Positions 1 through 6,593 of a DNA stretch of 6,837 nt are shown in pieces. How positions within the stretch are numbered: position 1 is the stretch's first letter; each line of letters starts with the position of its first letter. The translations under genes and the position numbers were made by a program. The notes under the pieces are model-generated. The model ran no database searches. It saw only the letters and a program-made list of their open reading frames with translations, and was not told where the DNA came from. The stretch is taken from the NCBI GenBank assembly GCA_005776545.1, contig SXOY01000204.1, forward strand, positions 1 to 6,837, read 5' to 3'. The stretch is from Planctomycetia bacterium (GTDB lineage Bacteria; Planctomycetota; Phycisphaerae; Phycisphaerales; UBA1924).

Positions 1-560
1 CCATCGTCGATGCCAAACTGCTTTCCCAGGTCGAGCGCGAAATCCTGGTCCCCATCGTCGATGCCATGCGCCGCGATGACATCATCTACCGCGGCGTCCT
101 CTACGTCGGCCTGATGCTGACCCCCTCAGGTCCCAAAGTCCTCGAATTCAACTGCCGATTCGGCGACCCCGAATGCCAGGTCATCATCCCGCGTCTCAAG
201 AGCGATCTGCTCGAACTCATGCAGGCAACGGCCACCGGCCGCCTGCACAAGATCGATGTCGAGTGGGACCCGCGCGCAAGTTGCTGCGTGGTCATGGCCA
301 GCGAAGGCTACCCCGAAAAGCCCCGCGATGGCCAGGTGATCACGGGCCTTGGTCAAGCTGCCGCTAACAAAGATGTCACAGTCTTCCACGCCGGCACCAA
401 GCGCAACGCCCAGGGTGAAATCGTCACTGCCGGCGGCCGAGTCTTAGGTGTCACAGCCCTCGGCACCAACCTCGCCGATGCCCGCCAAAAGGCATACGCA
501 GCCTGCGACAAAATCAGCTTCCCCGGCATGCAATACCGCAAAGACATCGGAACCCGGTGA
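1..560 (+). CDS. purD: Phosphoribosylamine--glycine ligase (GAR synthetase), C-terminal part
   Basis: PurD joins phosphoribosylamine to glycine using ATP, an early cytoplasmic step of purine synthesis. Only the last 185 or so codons are present. The frame is open from base 3 and runs in from the left edge, so no start is seen. The visible protein begins in the last part of the ATP-grasp domain, with the GVLYVGLMLT strand followed by EFNCRFGDPE, whose Glu and Asn are the usual metal ligands of this family, and then the RLKSDLLELM helix. The PurD C-terminal domain follows, with ASEGYPEKPRDG, VFHAGTK, GGRVLGVTALG and the terminal YRKDIG. The C-terminus is intact and ends at TGA 558-560. The gene converges on the DUF4340 gene with 10 nt between stops and no obvious terminator. 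Its codons end mostly in C, unlike the plus-strand genes further right. The family call is secure. Confidence 0.96.
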   Translation, partial: IVDAKLLSQVEREILVPIVDAMRRDDIIYRGVLYVGLMLTPSGPKVLEFNCRFGDPECQVIIPRLKSDLLELMQATATGRLHKIDVEWDPRASCCVVMASEGYPEKPRDGQVITGLGQAAANKDVTVFHAGTKRNAQGEIVTAGGRVLGVTALGTNLADARQKAYAACDKISFPGMQYRKDIGTR

Positions 561-570
561 TGTGTGCGAA

Positions 571-1923
571 TCACTTCCCAAGCCGCGACAGAATCCCTTC
601 CAGTTCCGCGGCGTGATTGAACCGCAATTCGGATTGGGCCGTCTGAATCCACCAAAGATCCTTGCCGCCACCAATCGAAAGAACGGTGTGATTCGGCAAT
701 TCCCGCGGCCCGACACGCACAGTGTAAAGCGGCATCATTCGCCGCTGCGCAAACGAAACAGAGTCGGCTCGCGTCGACGTAATGAAGCTGACCAACTTCC
801 CAAGATCCGTTGCATCCGAAGGTTCAACCACCACACCATTCTTGGTCCAACCTGTTAACTCAAGTTGATAGGTGTTCCTGGCATTTTCTCCGCCAGGCCC
901 GATGGCAATGACCCGAATATCGCTGGGGACGAGTGTGCTGGCTGTCCGGGACAGGTATTCGTTAGGGGCAAGAGGAATCTTATTTAATGTTGCTTTCGCG
1001 ATGGTGACGACATAAGGTCCAAAGATCGCGCGGTCTACGTCGGATAGTGTGCCGCTGATATGGGCATAAGTAGATTCGCCCGCAACATCTGCATCAGCGC
1101 CAATGACCATTGAAACCGTGTAGGTTTTGCGAACAGCGGCAGATTCTCCCAGCGGCAGCGAGACCTGAATCGTCGCCCGAGGCGTGCCAAATCCCAGGGC
1201 GGCATCGCCTATTTTGGCATCCCACATGATTGCCTGCACCGGCATATCAGACAGGACGATTCGAGTGGTCTCAGCCGTATTGCGATCCGCTGCAACCGAA
1301 GCTGGAGAGTTCATCGCCCAGCCGTTTGCCGTTCGATTCAGATGCAACGAAATACCCGCAGAATCTATGGCAATGGTCGACGCTCGGTCCGTAACTGCGG
1401 GCGAGAGATGTGTGTCAACCAGCTGCTTGAGAGATGGTGCAGTGAACAGCCCAAGCAGGTCGCGCTCGGCGATGTAGATCAGGCCAGAATCATCAAACTG
1501 CACTAAGCACCTGCTGGCCGAATCCAGACTGAGTTCCATGACTCGTTTTGCAGTGCCAATCGTGAAAGTGACTGTCGAGGGATTGCTTCCTGCCGCTGTT
1601 GCATCCTTCTGTCGAGTCAGTTTGGTTTCAAGCAGTACACGAATCAGCGCATCGCCGCGGGAAGTCACCGGAACCGAAGAACTCGCTCCCGACAGATGCA
1701 GGGCAAACAACCCCGGAAGTGGGGTGGTTGTCAGAGAGGTATCGCCGTGAGCAGTGTGAAGTTCGAGGCTTTGAATACTGGTGGCGGTTGGACCCAGGAC
1801 CGCCGCGACGGTCGTGGAATCAGTCGGATCGATCGGAGTAGAAGTGTCGCGTAGTGCATAAAGAGCTGCCAAAGCCAGACAGAGCGTGATTGCGAGCAGA
1901 ATGGCGAGAGATTTCAGATTCAC
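571..1923 (-). CDS. DUF4340 domain-containing membrane-anchored protein
   Basis: A 450-residue protein with one N-terminal hydrophobic segment (about residues 5-24) followed by a long, mostly beta-strand-rich region, so it is probably anchored in the inner membrane with its body in the periplasm. I assign it to DUF4340 from overall layout and from recurring phrases: GWAMNSPASVAADRN near 201-215, followed by a helix typical of the family's W-x-P-x-ADxxxV segment; a strand-rich stretch ending in LNKIPLAPNEYLSR near 313-326; and a C-terminal LWWIQTAQSEL. In other bacteria such proteins often sit beside GldA/GldF/GldG-like ABC transporter genes, but none is here. Translation appears to start at GTG (1921-1923), which places the hydrophobic segment at the very N-terminus; no Shine-Dalgarno is seen. 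The molecular function is unknown. The DUF assignment is from pattern memory and less sure than the reading frame. Confidence 0.75.
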   Translation of the reverse strand: MNLKSLAILLAITLCLALAALYALRDTSTPIDPTDSTTVAAVLGPTATSIQSLELHTAHGDTSLTTTPLPGLFALHLSGASSSVPVTSRGDALIRVLLETKLTRQKDATAAGSNPSTVTFTIGTAKRVMELSLDSASRCLVQFDDSGLIYIAERDLLGLFTAPSLKQLVDTHLSPAVTDRASTIAIDSAGISLHLNRTANGWAMNSPASVAADRNTAETTRIVLSDMPVQAIMWDAKIGDAALGFGTPRATIQVSLPLGESAAVRKTYTVSMVIGADADVAGESTYAHISGTLSDVDRAIFGPYVVTIAKATLNKIPLAPNEYLSRTASTLVPSDIRVIAIGPGGENARNTYQLELTGWTKNGVVVEPSDATDLGKLVSFITSTRADSVSFAQRRMMPLYTVRVGPRELPNHTVLSIGGGKDLWWIQTAQSELRFNHAAELEGILSRLGK

Positions 1924-1995
1924 GCGAGAAGGGTAGTGGGGCGGCGAGGTGTTGCGGAGATTGCCGGGCTACCTTTTGGCATGGGGCTTCTTGGC

Positions 1996-2685
1996 ATGGG
2001 TCTTCCGCTCATTGGTATCACCACCGATCTTGTTGAATCGCCGCGATTGGCAGCGCAATGCGCGATGGCGTACGCCAAGTGCGTTGCTGAAGCTGGCGGG
2101 CTGCCTGTGTTGCTGCCGCCGATTGTGGAGTTGGCGAGCGAGCACGCGGCGATGTGCGCCGGATTTGTATTTACTGGTGGCGGCGATGTGTGGATGGAAA
2201 AATTTGGCGAGGCCATGCACAAAGAGGCCAAGCCGGTGCATCCGCTGCGGCAGGAATACGAACTCGCGTTGCTCGATGCTCTGAAACTGAATGGCAAGCC
2301 GGTGCTGGGAATTTGTCTGGGAATGCAGTTGATGTGTCTGCATGCGGGTGGGAAACTCATTCAGCATCTGCCTGATACGCATGAGACTGCGGATATTCAC
2401 AGAGGGCAGGTACACGAGGTCATTCCCAAGGGGACTGTACTGAGTCGCAAAGTTCTTCCGACATTGGTGCAGGGTGCATCGAACAGCAACCATCATCAGG
2501 CTGTGAAAGATTCAGGGACTTTGGAAGTGCTGGCAGTTGCACCTGATGGTGTGATAGAAGCGGCGGCGAATCCAGTTCATCCGTTTTATGTGGGCGTGCA
2601 ATGGCATCCGGAGCGGACCGCAGATCCAAATCTGGGCTTGGGAATTTTCAAGTCATTGCTTGCCGCGGTCCGCGCTGGCGCGTGA
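1996..2685 (+). CDS. Gamma-glutamyl-gamma-aminobutyrate hydrolase-like protein (peptidase C26, class-I GATase fold)
   Basis: A cytoplasmic hydrolase of the PuuD-like family, whose members cleave gamma-glutamyl amide bonds. The N-terminus PLIGITTD, the FTGGGDVWMEKFGE segment and the R-x-EYEL helix follow the C26 plan. The nucleophile elbow GICLGMQ has its Cys about 107 residues from the chosen start, the NSNHHQ motif follows, and the catalytic His and Glu lie in VQWHPE. The triad is therefore complete. The elbow has Leu where C26 members usually have Arg, which recalls HisH or GuaA, but the NSNHHQ and PDGVIEAA segments fit C26. I chose ATG 1996 (229 aa) because it puts PLIGIT at the N-terminus. 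ATG 1981 and GTG 1936 (249 aa) are possible, the last leaving only 12 nt to the divergent DUF4340 start. No start has a convincing Shine-Dalgarno. The substrate is unknown and no polyamine genes are nearby. The 3' end overlaps the Sua5 gene by 33 nt. Confidence 0.88.
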   Translation: MGLPLIGITTDLVESPRLAAQCAMAYAKCVAEAGGLPVLLPPIVELASEHAAMCAGFVFTGGGDVWMEKFGEAMHKEAKPVHPLRQEYELALLDALKLNGKPVLGICLGMQLMCLHAGGKLIQHLPDTHETADIHRGQVHEVIPKGTVLSRKVLPTLVQGASNSNHHQAVKDSGTLEVLAVAPDGVIEAAANPVHPFYVGVQWHPERTADPNLGLGIFKSLLAAVRAGA

Positions 2686-3633
2686 GACGCGGTCGCTGAT
2701 GGCACGCCAAAGTGCCTGTTCCCGCGTCGTCTTTCCAGTCGGCAAACTCTCTATGGCGATCAAATCGGGCTTGAGCGCATCGGCATCTCGCAAGGTTGCG
2801 TAGAGCTGAGCGGCGTAGCGATCCGGGTCATTTCCCAGTGAAAACGCCTTGAACGGCGGCACAATTCCGGAATGTGTGATCGCTACTACACGGGCTCCGC
2901 CATCGGCGATTGATGCATTGAGGTCAGCAGTGTCGACCAGCATGGTGCGTGCCTGCGGGGCGTAGTGAATCTGGGAGAGGCCGGGCGAGCGGGCGATTGA
3001 ATCGCTCTCAGAGTCAGCCGAAACAGAAACGCCCAAGATAGATGCAATATCAAGATCTGTTATTAGTCCTGGACGAAGCACCCGGGGCTGAGTGCCAGAA
3101 ACGTCGACGACTGTTGATTCGATGCCTCGCTGACAAGGTCCACCATCGAGCACGTAGACAAGTGCGTCATCAAATGACGAGCGAACGTGCTCTGCACTAG
3201 TGGGGGAGATGCTGCCGCTGATATTGGCGGAAGGGCCTACCAGCGGCTCATCGAGGGCTTCGATCAGGGCCAGTGTAACTGGATGCGCCGGCATGCGGAT
3301 AGCGACTGTCGGGCCGCCTGCGGTGACGATGTCGGGGATGTTTGTGGTCTTGGCAAGAACAAGAGAGAGTGGCCCCGGCCATAATTGTTCTGCGAGCGTG
3401 TTGGCGTGCGAGGTCCAATTGGTTGTCAGGCGCTTTGCCATTGCGATCGAGGAAACATGCACGATGAGAGGATTGGTGTTTGGCCTGCCTTTGGCTTCAA
3501 AGACGCGGGCGACAGCGCTGGCGTCGAGTGCGAGGGCACCCAGTCCGTAGACGGTTTCAGTGGGAAATGCCACAAGCCCGCCGCCGCGCAGGCGTCGAAC
3601 TGCTTCGGCAATTTCTTCAGGTCCACAGTTCAT
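2653..3633 (-). CDS. sua5: Threonylcarbamoyl-AMP synthase, two-domain Sua5 type
   Basis: This enzyme makes threonylcarbamoyl-AMP from threonine, bicarbonate and ATP, the first step of the t6A modification at position 37 of ANN-decoding tRNAs. The product is 326 aa. The YrdC domain (about 5-190) shows FPTETVYGLG, FEAKGRPNTNPL, AIRMPAHPV, GPSANISGS and GIESTVVD followed by VLRPGLIT. The linker SPGLSQIHYAP is the hallmark joining it to a C-terminal Sua5 domain (about 225-320), so this is Sua5 rather than the shorter TsaC. The frame is open much further upstream, into the TolC gene, but ATG 3633 matches the family start and lies 7 nt after the TolC stop. It is therefore probably the second gene of a TolC-Sua5 transcript. 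A four-codon ORF bridges the gap through two ATGA overlaps. No TsaB, TsaD or TsaE gene is in view. Confidence 0.95.
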   Translation of the reverse strand: MNCGPEEIAEAVRRLRGGGLVAFPTETVYGLGALALDASAVARVFEAKGRPNTNPLIVHVSSIAMAKRLTTNWTSHANTLAEQLWPGPLSLVLAKTTNIPDIVTAGGPTVAIRMPAHPVTLALIEALDEPLVGPSANISGSISPTSAEHVRSSFDDALVYVLDGGPCQRGIESTVVDVSGTQPRVLRPGLITDLDIASILGVSVSADSESDSIARSPGLSQIHYAPQARTMLVDTADLNASIADGGARVVAITHSGIVPPFKAFSLGNDPDRYAAQLYATLRDADALKPDLIAIESLPTGKTTREQALWRAISDRVSRASADRGKQ

Positions 3634-3640
3634 GTGGTCT

Positions 3641-5425
3641 TCATTTTTCGAACGATCGCAGGTCGGCATCTTCAACGTTAAAGGAGATATTGGCGCGATC
3701 CAGTGTGCGGCCCATGGAGAGATAGAGATCGCAGATTGAGGAGTTGTATTCGGAAAGGGCGGCGTTCTCTGCACGCTCGGCCTGGGCGAGGGATTCCTGC
3801 CGCGAGAACTCGATATTCAGGCGGTCGACCGTGTAGCCCTTGGTGAGTTCTTTTTCGACCAGGAACGTGCGGAGAGCTTCGGCGGATGCAAGGCGTCCGG
3901 TGCGGGTCTGAGATATGAGGCGGTAGTTCAGTGTCGTTCGGTCAAGAGCGTCTTTCACTTCGCGTGTGATCTGCTGGACTGTGTTGCGATAGGCGATGAC
4001 GGCCTGCATGCGCTGCAATTTTGCCCGGCGCATATCCGCTTCGGGTTTGCGATTTCCGATGGGACGTTCGAAAACGATGCCGACGAGATAGTCGACGAAG
4101 TCCGCGTTTCCGATATCTGAATAAGCGTTACCCAGTGAAGATTGCAGCGAGGAAAACTTGGTTTGTAACCGTACATCCAGTTGCGGCATCCGGGCGTTGA
4201 GCGCTACTTGCTGGCGGATGGAAGTGTCATCGATTGAAAGAATGGCTTGTGAAATCTCGGGACGTTCGGTAATTCCGGCCATCACTGCATCGAACAGGCT
4301 GTAGGTAATCGGTTGATCGGCCGCATCATCTGCGGGAACCAGCAGCGTCTCAGAGCCGACCACGAGTTCGCGGTCGTTCATGAGGGTCTTGAGACGATCA
4401 GAAAGCTGGTGCAGCGCGGTTTGGGCTCGCAACACATCTGAGCGTCGAGCCTCGACGCGGGCCACTGCTTCGGCAATGACTGCCGGAGTTGCATCGAGGG
4501 CGGCGCGAGCCTTGAGCTGGTCGCGGACCTGCAGGCCCTGATCGAGCAGCTTGGTGAAAATCATCAGGTCACGCTGGGTCTGAACCAACTGCCAGTAGGT
4601 CCTTTCTGCATCGTTGACCTGACGCATCAGGTCGCGTTTAAGCTGCGAAATTGAAGTGCGTTCGGCGTTGCGGGCGAGCTTGATTTCGGCGGTGGAGACT
4701 TCTGAACCAAAGCCACGGAGCAGGGGCTGATCAAACTGGAGGGTGAATGCGAGCAGCGAGGCTGGATCAGGGCGAACGGTCAATCCTGGGGTCTTGTTAT
4801 CGCTATAACTGAAATCCTGCTGCATGGTGAAGCGGCCACCAGTGGTGAGTGGGCGGCGAAGGCCGATCGCCGAAGTCATAACATTTTGTTGATTTATAGA
4901 ATTTCCGAAGGAGCCGCCACCGATGGAACTTGCGGGCTGGGGAGAATCTTGCCAGGACTGCTGGCCGTTCGAGAAAAGAGTCCAGTCAAACGCAGCTTCA
5001 GCTGCGGTAATCTGAGCCTGGCTAATGGCAGGCCCGATGCGTGCGAACTGCACGGCCAGGTTGTTTTCCGCGGCGGTTCGAATGACCTTTTCAAGGCTGA
5101 TCAACACCGTTGAGACTGGCTGGCCTGAGAGGTCTGTGCCCAGTGGGGCTTTGGCGGGGTCATAGGCTTTGGGGCCGCCGAGTTTGTCCAGGTCTGCCTG
5201 GAACTGGGGTTTGATTCCCAGTTCGGCGGTGCGATCTTCTCTGGTTAATTGGCGCGGCTCTTTGCCGCGTTCGGCAGCGCGAAGTTCGCGAGCGGTAGAT
5301 TCTTTTACCACATCGCGGAGCGTTTTTTCGCCCTGGTGGAATTCCGCCGATCTGGCACATCCAATGGCGAGTGCGAGTCCTGCGATGGTGCATACGGCGA
5401 ACGACTTGCGGATGAGTGGGTTCAT
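3641..5425 (-). CDS. TolC-family outer membrane efflux protein, probable lipoprotein
   Basis: A 594-residue outer-membrane channel component of the OEP/TolC family, which joins inner-membrane pumps to the cell surface in tripartite efflux or type I secretion. The N-terminus has a basic start (NPLIRK), a hydrophobic core and ALAIGC ending at Cys23, a plausible lipobox, so lipid-anchored maturation is likely. Residues 24-100 form a charged, Arg/Glu-rich stretch before the first OEP repeat (about 105-345), which holds AEAAFDWTL, RPLTTGGRF and the characteristic FDQPLLRGFG. The second repeat (about 370-580) holds ITERPEISQA, FERPIGNRKPEADMRRA and a long C-terminal helix. Long helices with Ala, Arg, Gln and Glu fit the coiled-coil tunnel. 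ATG 5425 is chosen because it yields the signal peptide; no Shine-Dalgarno precedes it. No pump or membrane-fusion gene is adjacent, so the partner and cargo are unknown. The gene is divergent from kdsD and followed by the Sua5 gene. Confidence 0.92.
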   Translation of the reverse strand: MNPLIRKSFAVCTIAGLALAIGCARSAEFHQGEKTLRDVVKESTARELRAAERGKEPRQLTREDRTAELGIKPQFQADLDKLGGPKAYDPAKAPLGTDLSGQPVSTVLISLEKVIRTAAENNLAVQFARIGPAISQAQITAAEAAFDWTLFSNGQQSWQDSPQPASSIGGGSFGNSINQQNVMTSAIGLRRPLTTGGRFTMQQDFSYSDNKTPGLTVRPDPASLLAFTLQFDQPLLRGFGSEVSTAEIKLARNAERTSISQLKRDLMRQVNDAERTYWQLVQTQRDLMIFTKLLDQGLQVRDQLKARAALDATPAVIAEAVARVEARRSDVLRAQTALHQLSDRLKTLMNDRELVVGSETLLVPADDAADQPITYSLFDAVMAGITERPEISQAILSIDDTSIRQQVALNARMPQLDVRLQTKFSSLQSSLGNAYSDIGNADFVDYLVGIVFERPIGNRKPEADMRRAKLQRMQAVIAYRNTVQQITREVKDALDRTTLNYRLISQTRTGRLASAEALRTFLVEKELTKGYTVDRLNIEFSRQESLAQAERAENAALSEYNSSICDLYLSMGRTLDRANISFNVEDADLRSFEK

Positions 5426-5436
5426 GTAAGGGTTCT

Positions 5437-5465
5437 AAGATAGTGGGGCAAACGTTCCGCTTCAA
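5437..5465 (-). promoter_or_regulatory. Candidate sigma70-type promoter for the TolC-family gene
   Basis: On the minus strand, TTGAAG (5465-5460) and TATCTT (5442-5437) are separated by exactly 17 nt. Each hexamer matches four of six consensus bases. A start about 7 nt after the -10 element would lie near 5430, only about 5 nt before the ATG at 5425, giving an almost leaderless mRNA, which agrees with the missing Shine-Dalgarno. This is a sequence match only. Planctomycete promoters may differ from the E. coli consensus, and no equally good match was found for kdsD on the plus strand. Confidence 0.4.
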
Positions 5466-5486
5466 GGGGAAGGGACCCGCCACTAT
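5440..5486. repeat. 7-bp inverted repeat (ATAGTGG / CCACTAT) in the divergent promoter region
   Basis: ATAGTGG at 5440-5446 is the exact reverse complement of CCACTAT at 5480-5486, with 33 nt between the arms. The centres are 40 bp apart, close to four helical turns. The left arm overlaps the -10 of the candidate TolC-gene promoter, and the right arm lies 13 nt before the first kdsD ATG. That placement would suit an operator serving both directions, but a 7-bp dyad can arise by chance and no regulator gene is in the window. Confidence 0.3.
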
Positions 5487-5498
5487 TGCTACTACTCT

Positions 5499-6593
5499 AT
5501 GCGCATGGCTCCACAGAAATCCGGCAAAGCCTATGACACGGTGCAAACGCCCCCAGCACCCCAAATGTCCCCATCAAACCTTGATCTCAAGGCGGAAAGG
5601 GAGTTTGTGGCGGGGGCACTGCGACACGAGGCTGCGTGCGTGGCTGGTTTGGCAGATGGGCTTGGGGCCGGATTTCACAAAGCCGTTGACCTTTTGGTAG
5701 ATTGTGCTCAGACTGGCGGCACGGTCCTGATTACGGGAATGGGAAAATCTGGGCTGGTGGGCGCGAAAATGAGCGCAACTATGGCCTCGCTGGGGATTCC
5801 CGCCCACAGCGTCCACCCCTCCGAAGCGGCCCATGGTGACCTTGGCAAATTTCGCAAGCAGGATGTGGTGATCGCCATTTCTGCCTCCGGGGAAACCGAG
5901 GAAGTTGTGGCCCTGGTCGATATTCTGAGGCAGGATGGCATCCGGGTGATTTCGATTACTGCCAGAGATGCTGACTCGCAGGGGACTTCGAGCTTGTCTC
6001 GGGCAGCTTCGGTATTTCTGAATTTAGGAATTGGTAAAGAATCCGGCGAGCCGGAGTTTTTGGCGCCGACGGCATCGACCACGGCAACGATGGCGCTGGG
6101 AGATGCACTGGCGATTGCGACAGCGCGGCGGCAGAATTTCACGCATGAGGATTTTCGGCGGCGGCATCCGGGTGGGGCGCTCGGAAGTCAGCTTCGGCCG
6201 GTGACTGATGTGCTCAGGTTTGTGGCGGGGAAGAACCTGCCCTTGATCCGGGATAATTTGACCGTTGCACAGGCGCTGATGCAGGCGGAGTCGGTTGGTC
6301 GGCGGCCTGGTGCGCTGGTGCTTGTGAATGAGCAGGGCGAGCTTTCTGGAATATTCACGGATGGTGACTTGCGTCGGTTGGTTCTGAAGGGGACCGGGAC
6401 GGATGTACTGATTTCAGTGGTGATGACGCGCTCGCCGCGGACGCTGCGGGATGATGCGCTGGTGCGCGATGCCGTGCATCTTGTGCGGGAGTTCCGGTCG
6501 GACGAATTCCCGGTGGTCGATGCGCAGAATCGCCCGGTGGGCGTGCTGGATGTGCAAGACCTGATGACATTGAAACTGGTGCAGGAAGATTAA
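5499..6593 (+). CDS. kdsD: D-arabinose-5-phosphate isomerase (KpsF/GutQ family)
   Basis: KdsD converts ribulose-5-phosphate to arabinose-5-phosphate, the precursor of Kdo, in the cytoplasm. Counted from ATG 5499 (364 aa), an N-terminal SIS domain (about 60-215) carries the GMGKSG loop (Lys83), VHPSEAAHGDLG, AISASGETEE and APTASTTATMALGDALA, then RRHPGGALG (His223). Two CBS domains follow (about 238-295 and 305-360), with IFTDGDLRR in the first and VGVLDVQDLM in the second. The lysine, SGETEE acidic residues and histidine expected at the active site are present. The segment before APTAST reads GKESGEPEFL, whereas KdsD enzymes normally have an EACPLGL-like sequence. The start is uncertain: the first 22 residues are Pro-rich and C/A-rich in DNA, and ATG 5565 (342 aa) aligns better with E. 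coli KdsD; ATG 5505 is also possible. None has a Shine-Dalgarno. It forms an operon with kdsC. Confidence 0.95.
   Translation: MRMAPQKSGKAYDTVQTPPAPQMSPSNLDLKAEREFVAGALRHEAACVAGLADGLGAGFHKAVDLLVDCAQTGGTVLITGMGKSGLVGAKMSATMASLGIPAHSVHPSEAAHGDLGKFRKQDVVIAISASGETEEVVALVDILRQDGIRVISITARDADSQGTSSLSRAASVFLNLGIGKESGEPEFLAPTASTTATMALGDALAIATARRQNFTHEDFRRRHPGGALGSQLRPVTDVLRFVAGKNLPLIRDNLTVAQALMQAESVGRRPGALVLVNEQGELSGIFTDGDLRRLVLKGTGTDVLISVVMTRSPRTLRDDALVRDAVHLVREFRSDEFPVVDAQNRPVGVLDVQDLMTLKLVQED
6583..6588 (+). promoter_or_regulatory. Ribosome binding site of kdsC
   Basis: AGGAAG lies inside the last codons of kdsD, 4 nt before the kdsC ATG at 6593. It is the only clear Shine-Dalgarno sequence at any of the five gene starts in the window, and it supports the start chosen for kdsC and its translation from the kdsD mRNA. 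Confidence 0.6.

Noticed and set aside
1..66. A perfect 15-bp direct repeat (CCATCGTCGATGCCA at 1-15 and 52-66), in frame with a 51-nt period.
   Set aside because: Both copies lie in purD and encode IVDA in a context that fits the normal family sequence; the residues between and after the copies are not repeated. Probably chance codon similarity.
557..574. Small inverted repeat GTGAT/ATCAC between purD and the DUF4340 gene as a terminator.
   Set aside because: The stem is only 5 bp with an 8-nt loop and there is no T tract on either strand.
1934..1942. TAGTGGGGC just upstream of the DUF4340 start, also found at 5441-5449 upstream of the TolC gene, as a shared promoter motif.
   Set aside because: An 8-bp version also occurs inside Sua5 coding sequence at 3198-3205, and no good -35 element accompanies the DUF4340 copy.
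1969..2496. Long open frame on the minus strand (about 175 codons) opposite the C26 gene.
   Set aside because: Its translation is Gln/Arg/His-rich with no recognisable family, while the plus strand encodes a complete catalytic hydrolase; it is a shadow frame.
1996..2685. Reading the C26 protein as HisH (imidazole glycerol phosphate synthase subunit) because of GICLGMQ.
   Set aside because: The NSNHHQ and PDGVIEAA segments and the N-terminal PLIGITTD fit C26, and no histidine genes are adjacent.
2993..3005. Perfect dyad GCGATT-G-AATCGC as a regulator site.
   Set aside because: It lies in the middle of the Sua5 coding region, far from any gene start, and is short enough to be chance.
3634..3774. 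N-terminal extension of Sua5 by 47 residues up to 3774.
   Set aside because: It lies wholly within the TolC-family gene, lacks family similarity, and ATG 3633 gives the expected YrdC-domain start.
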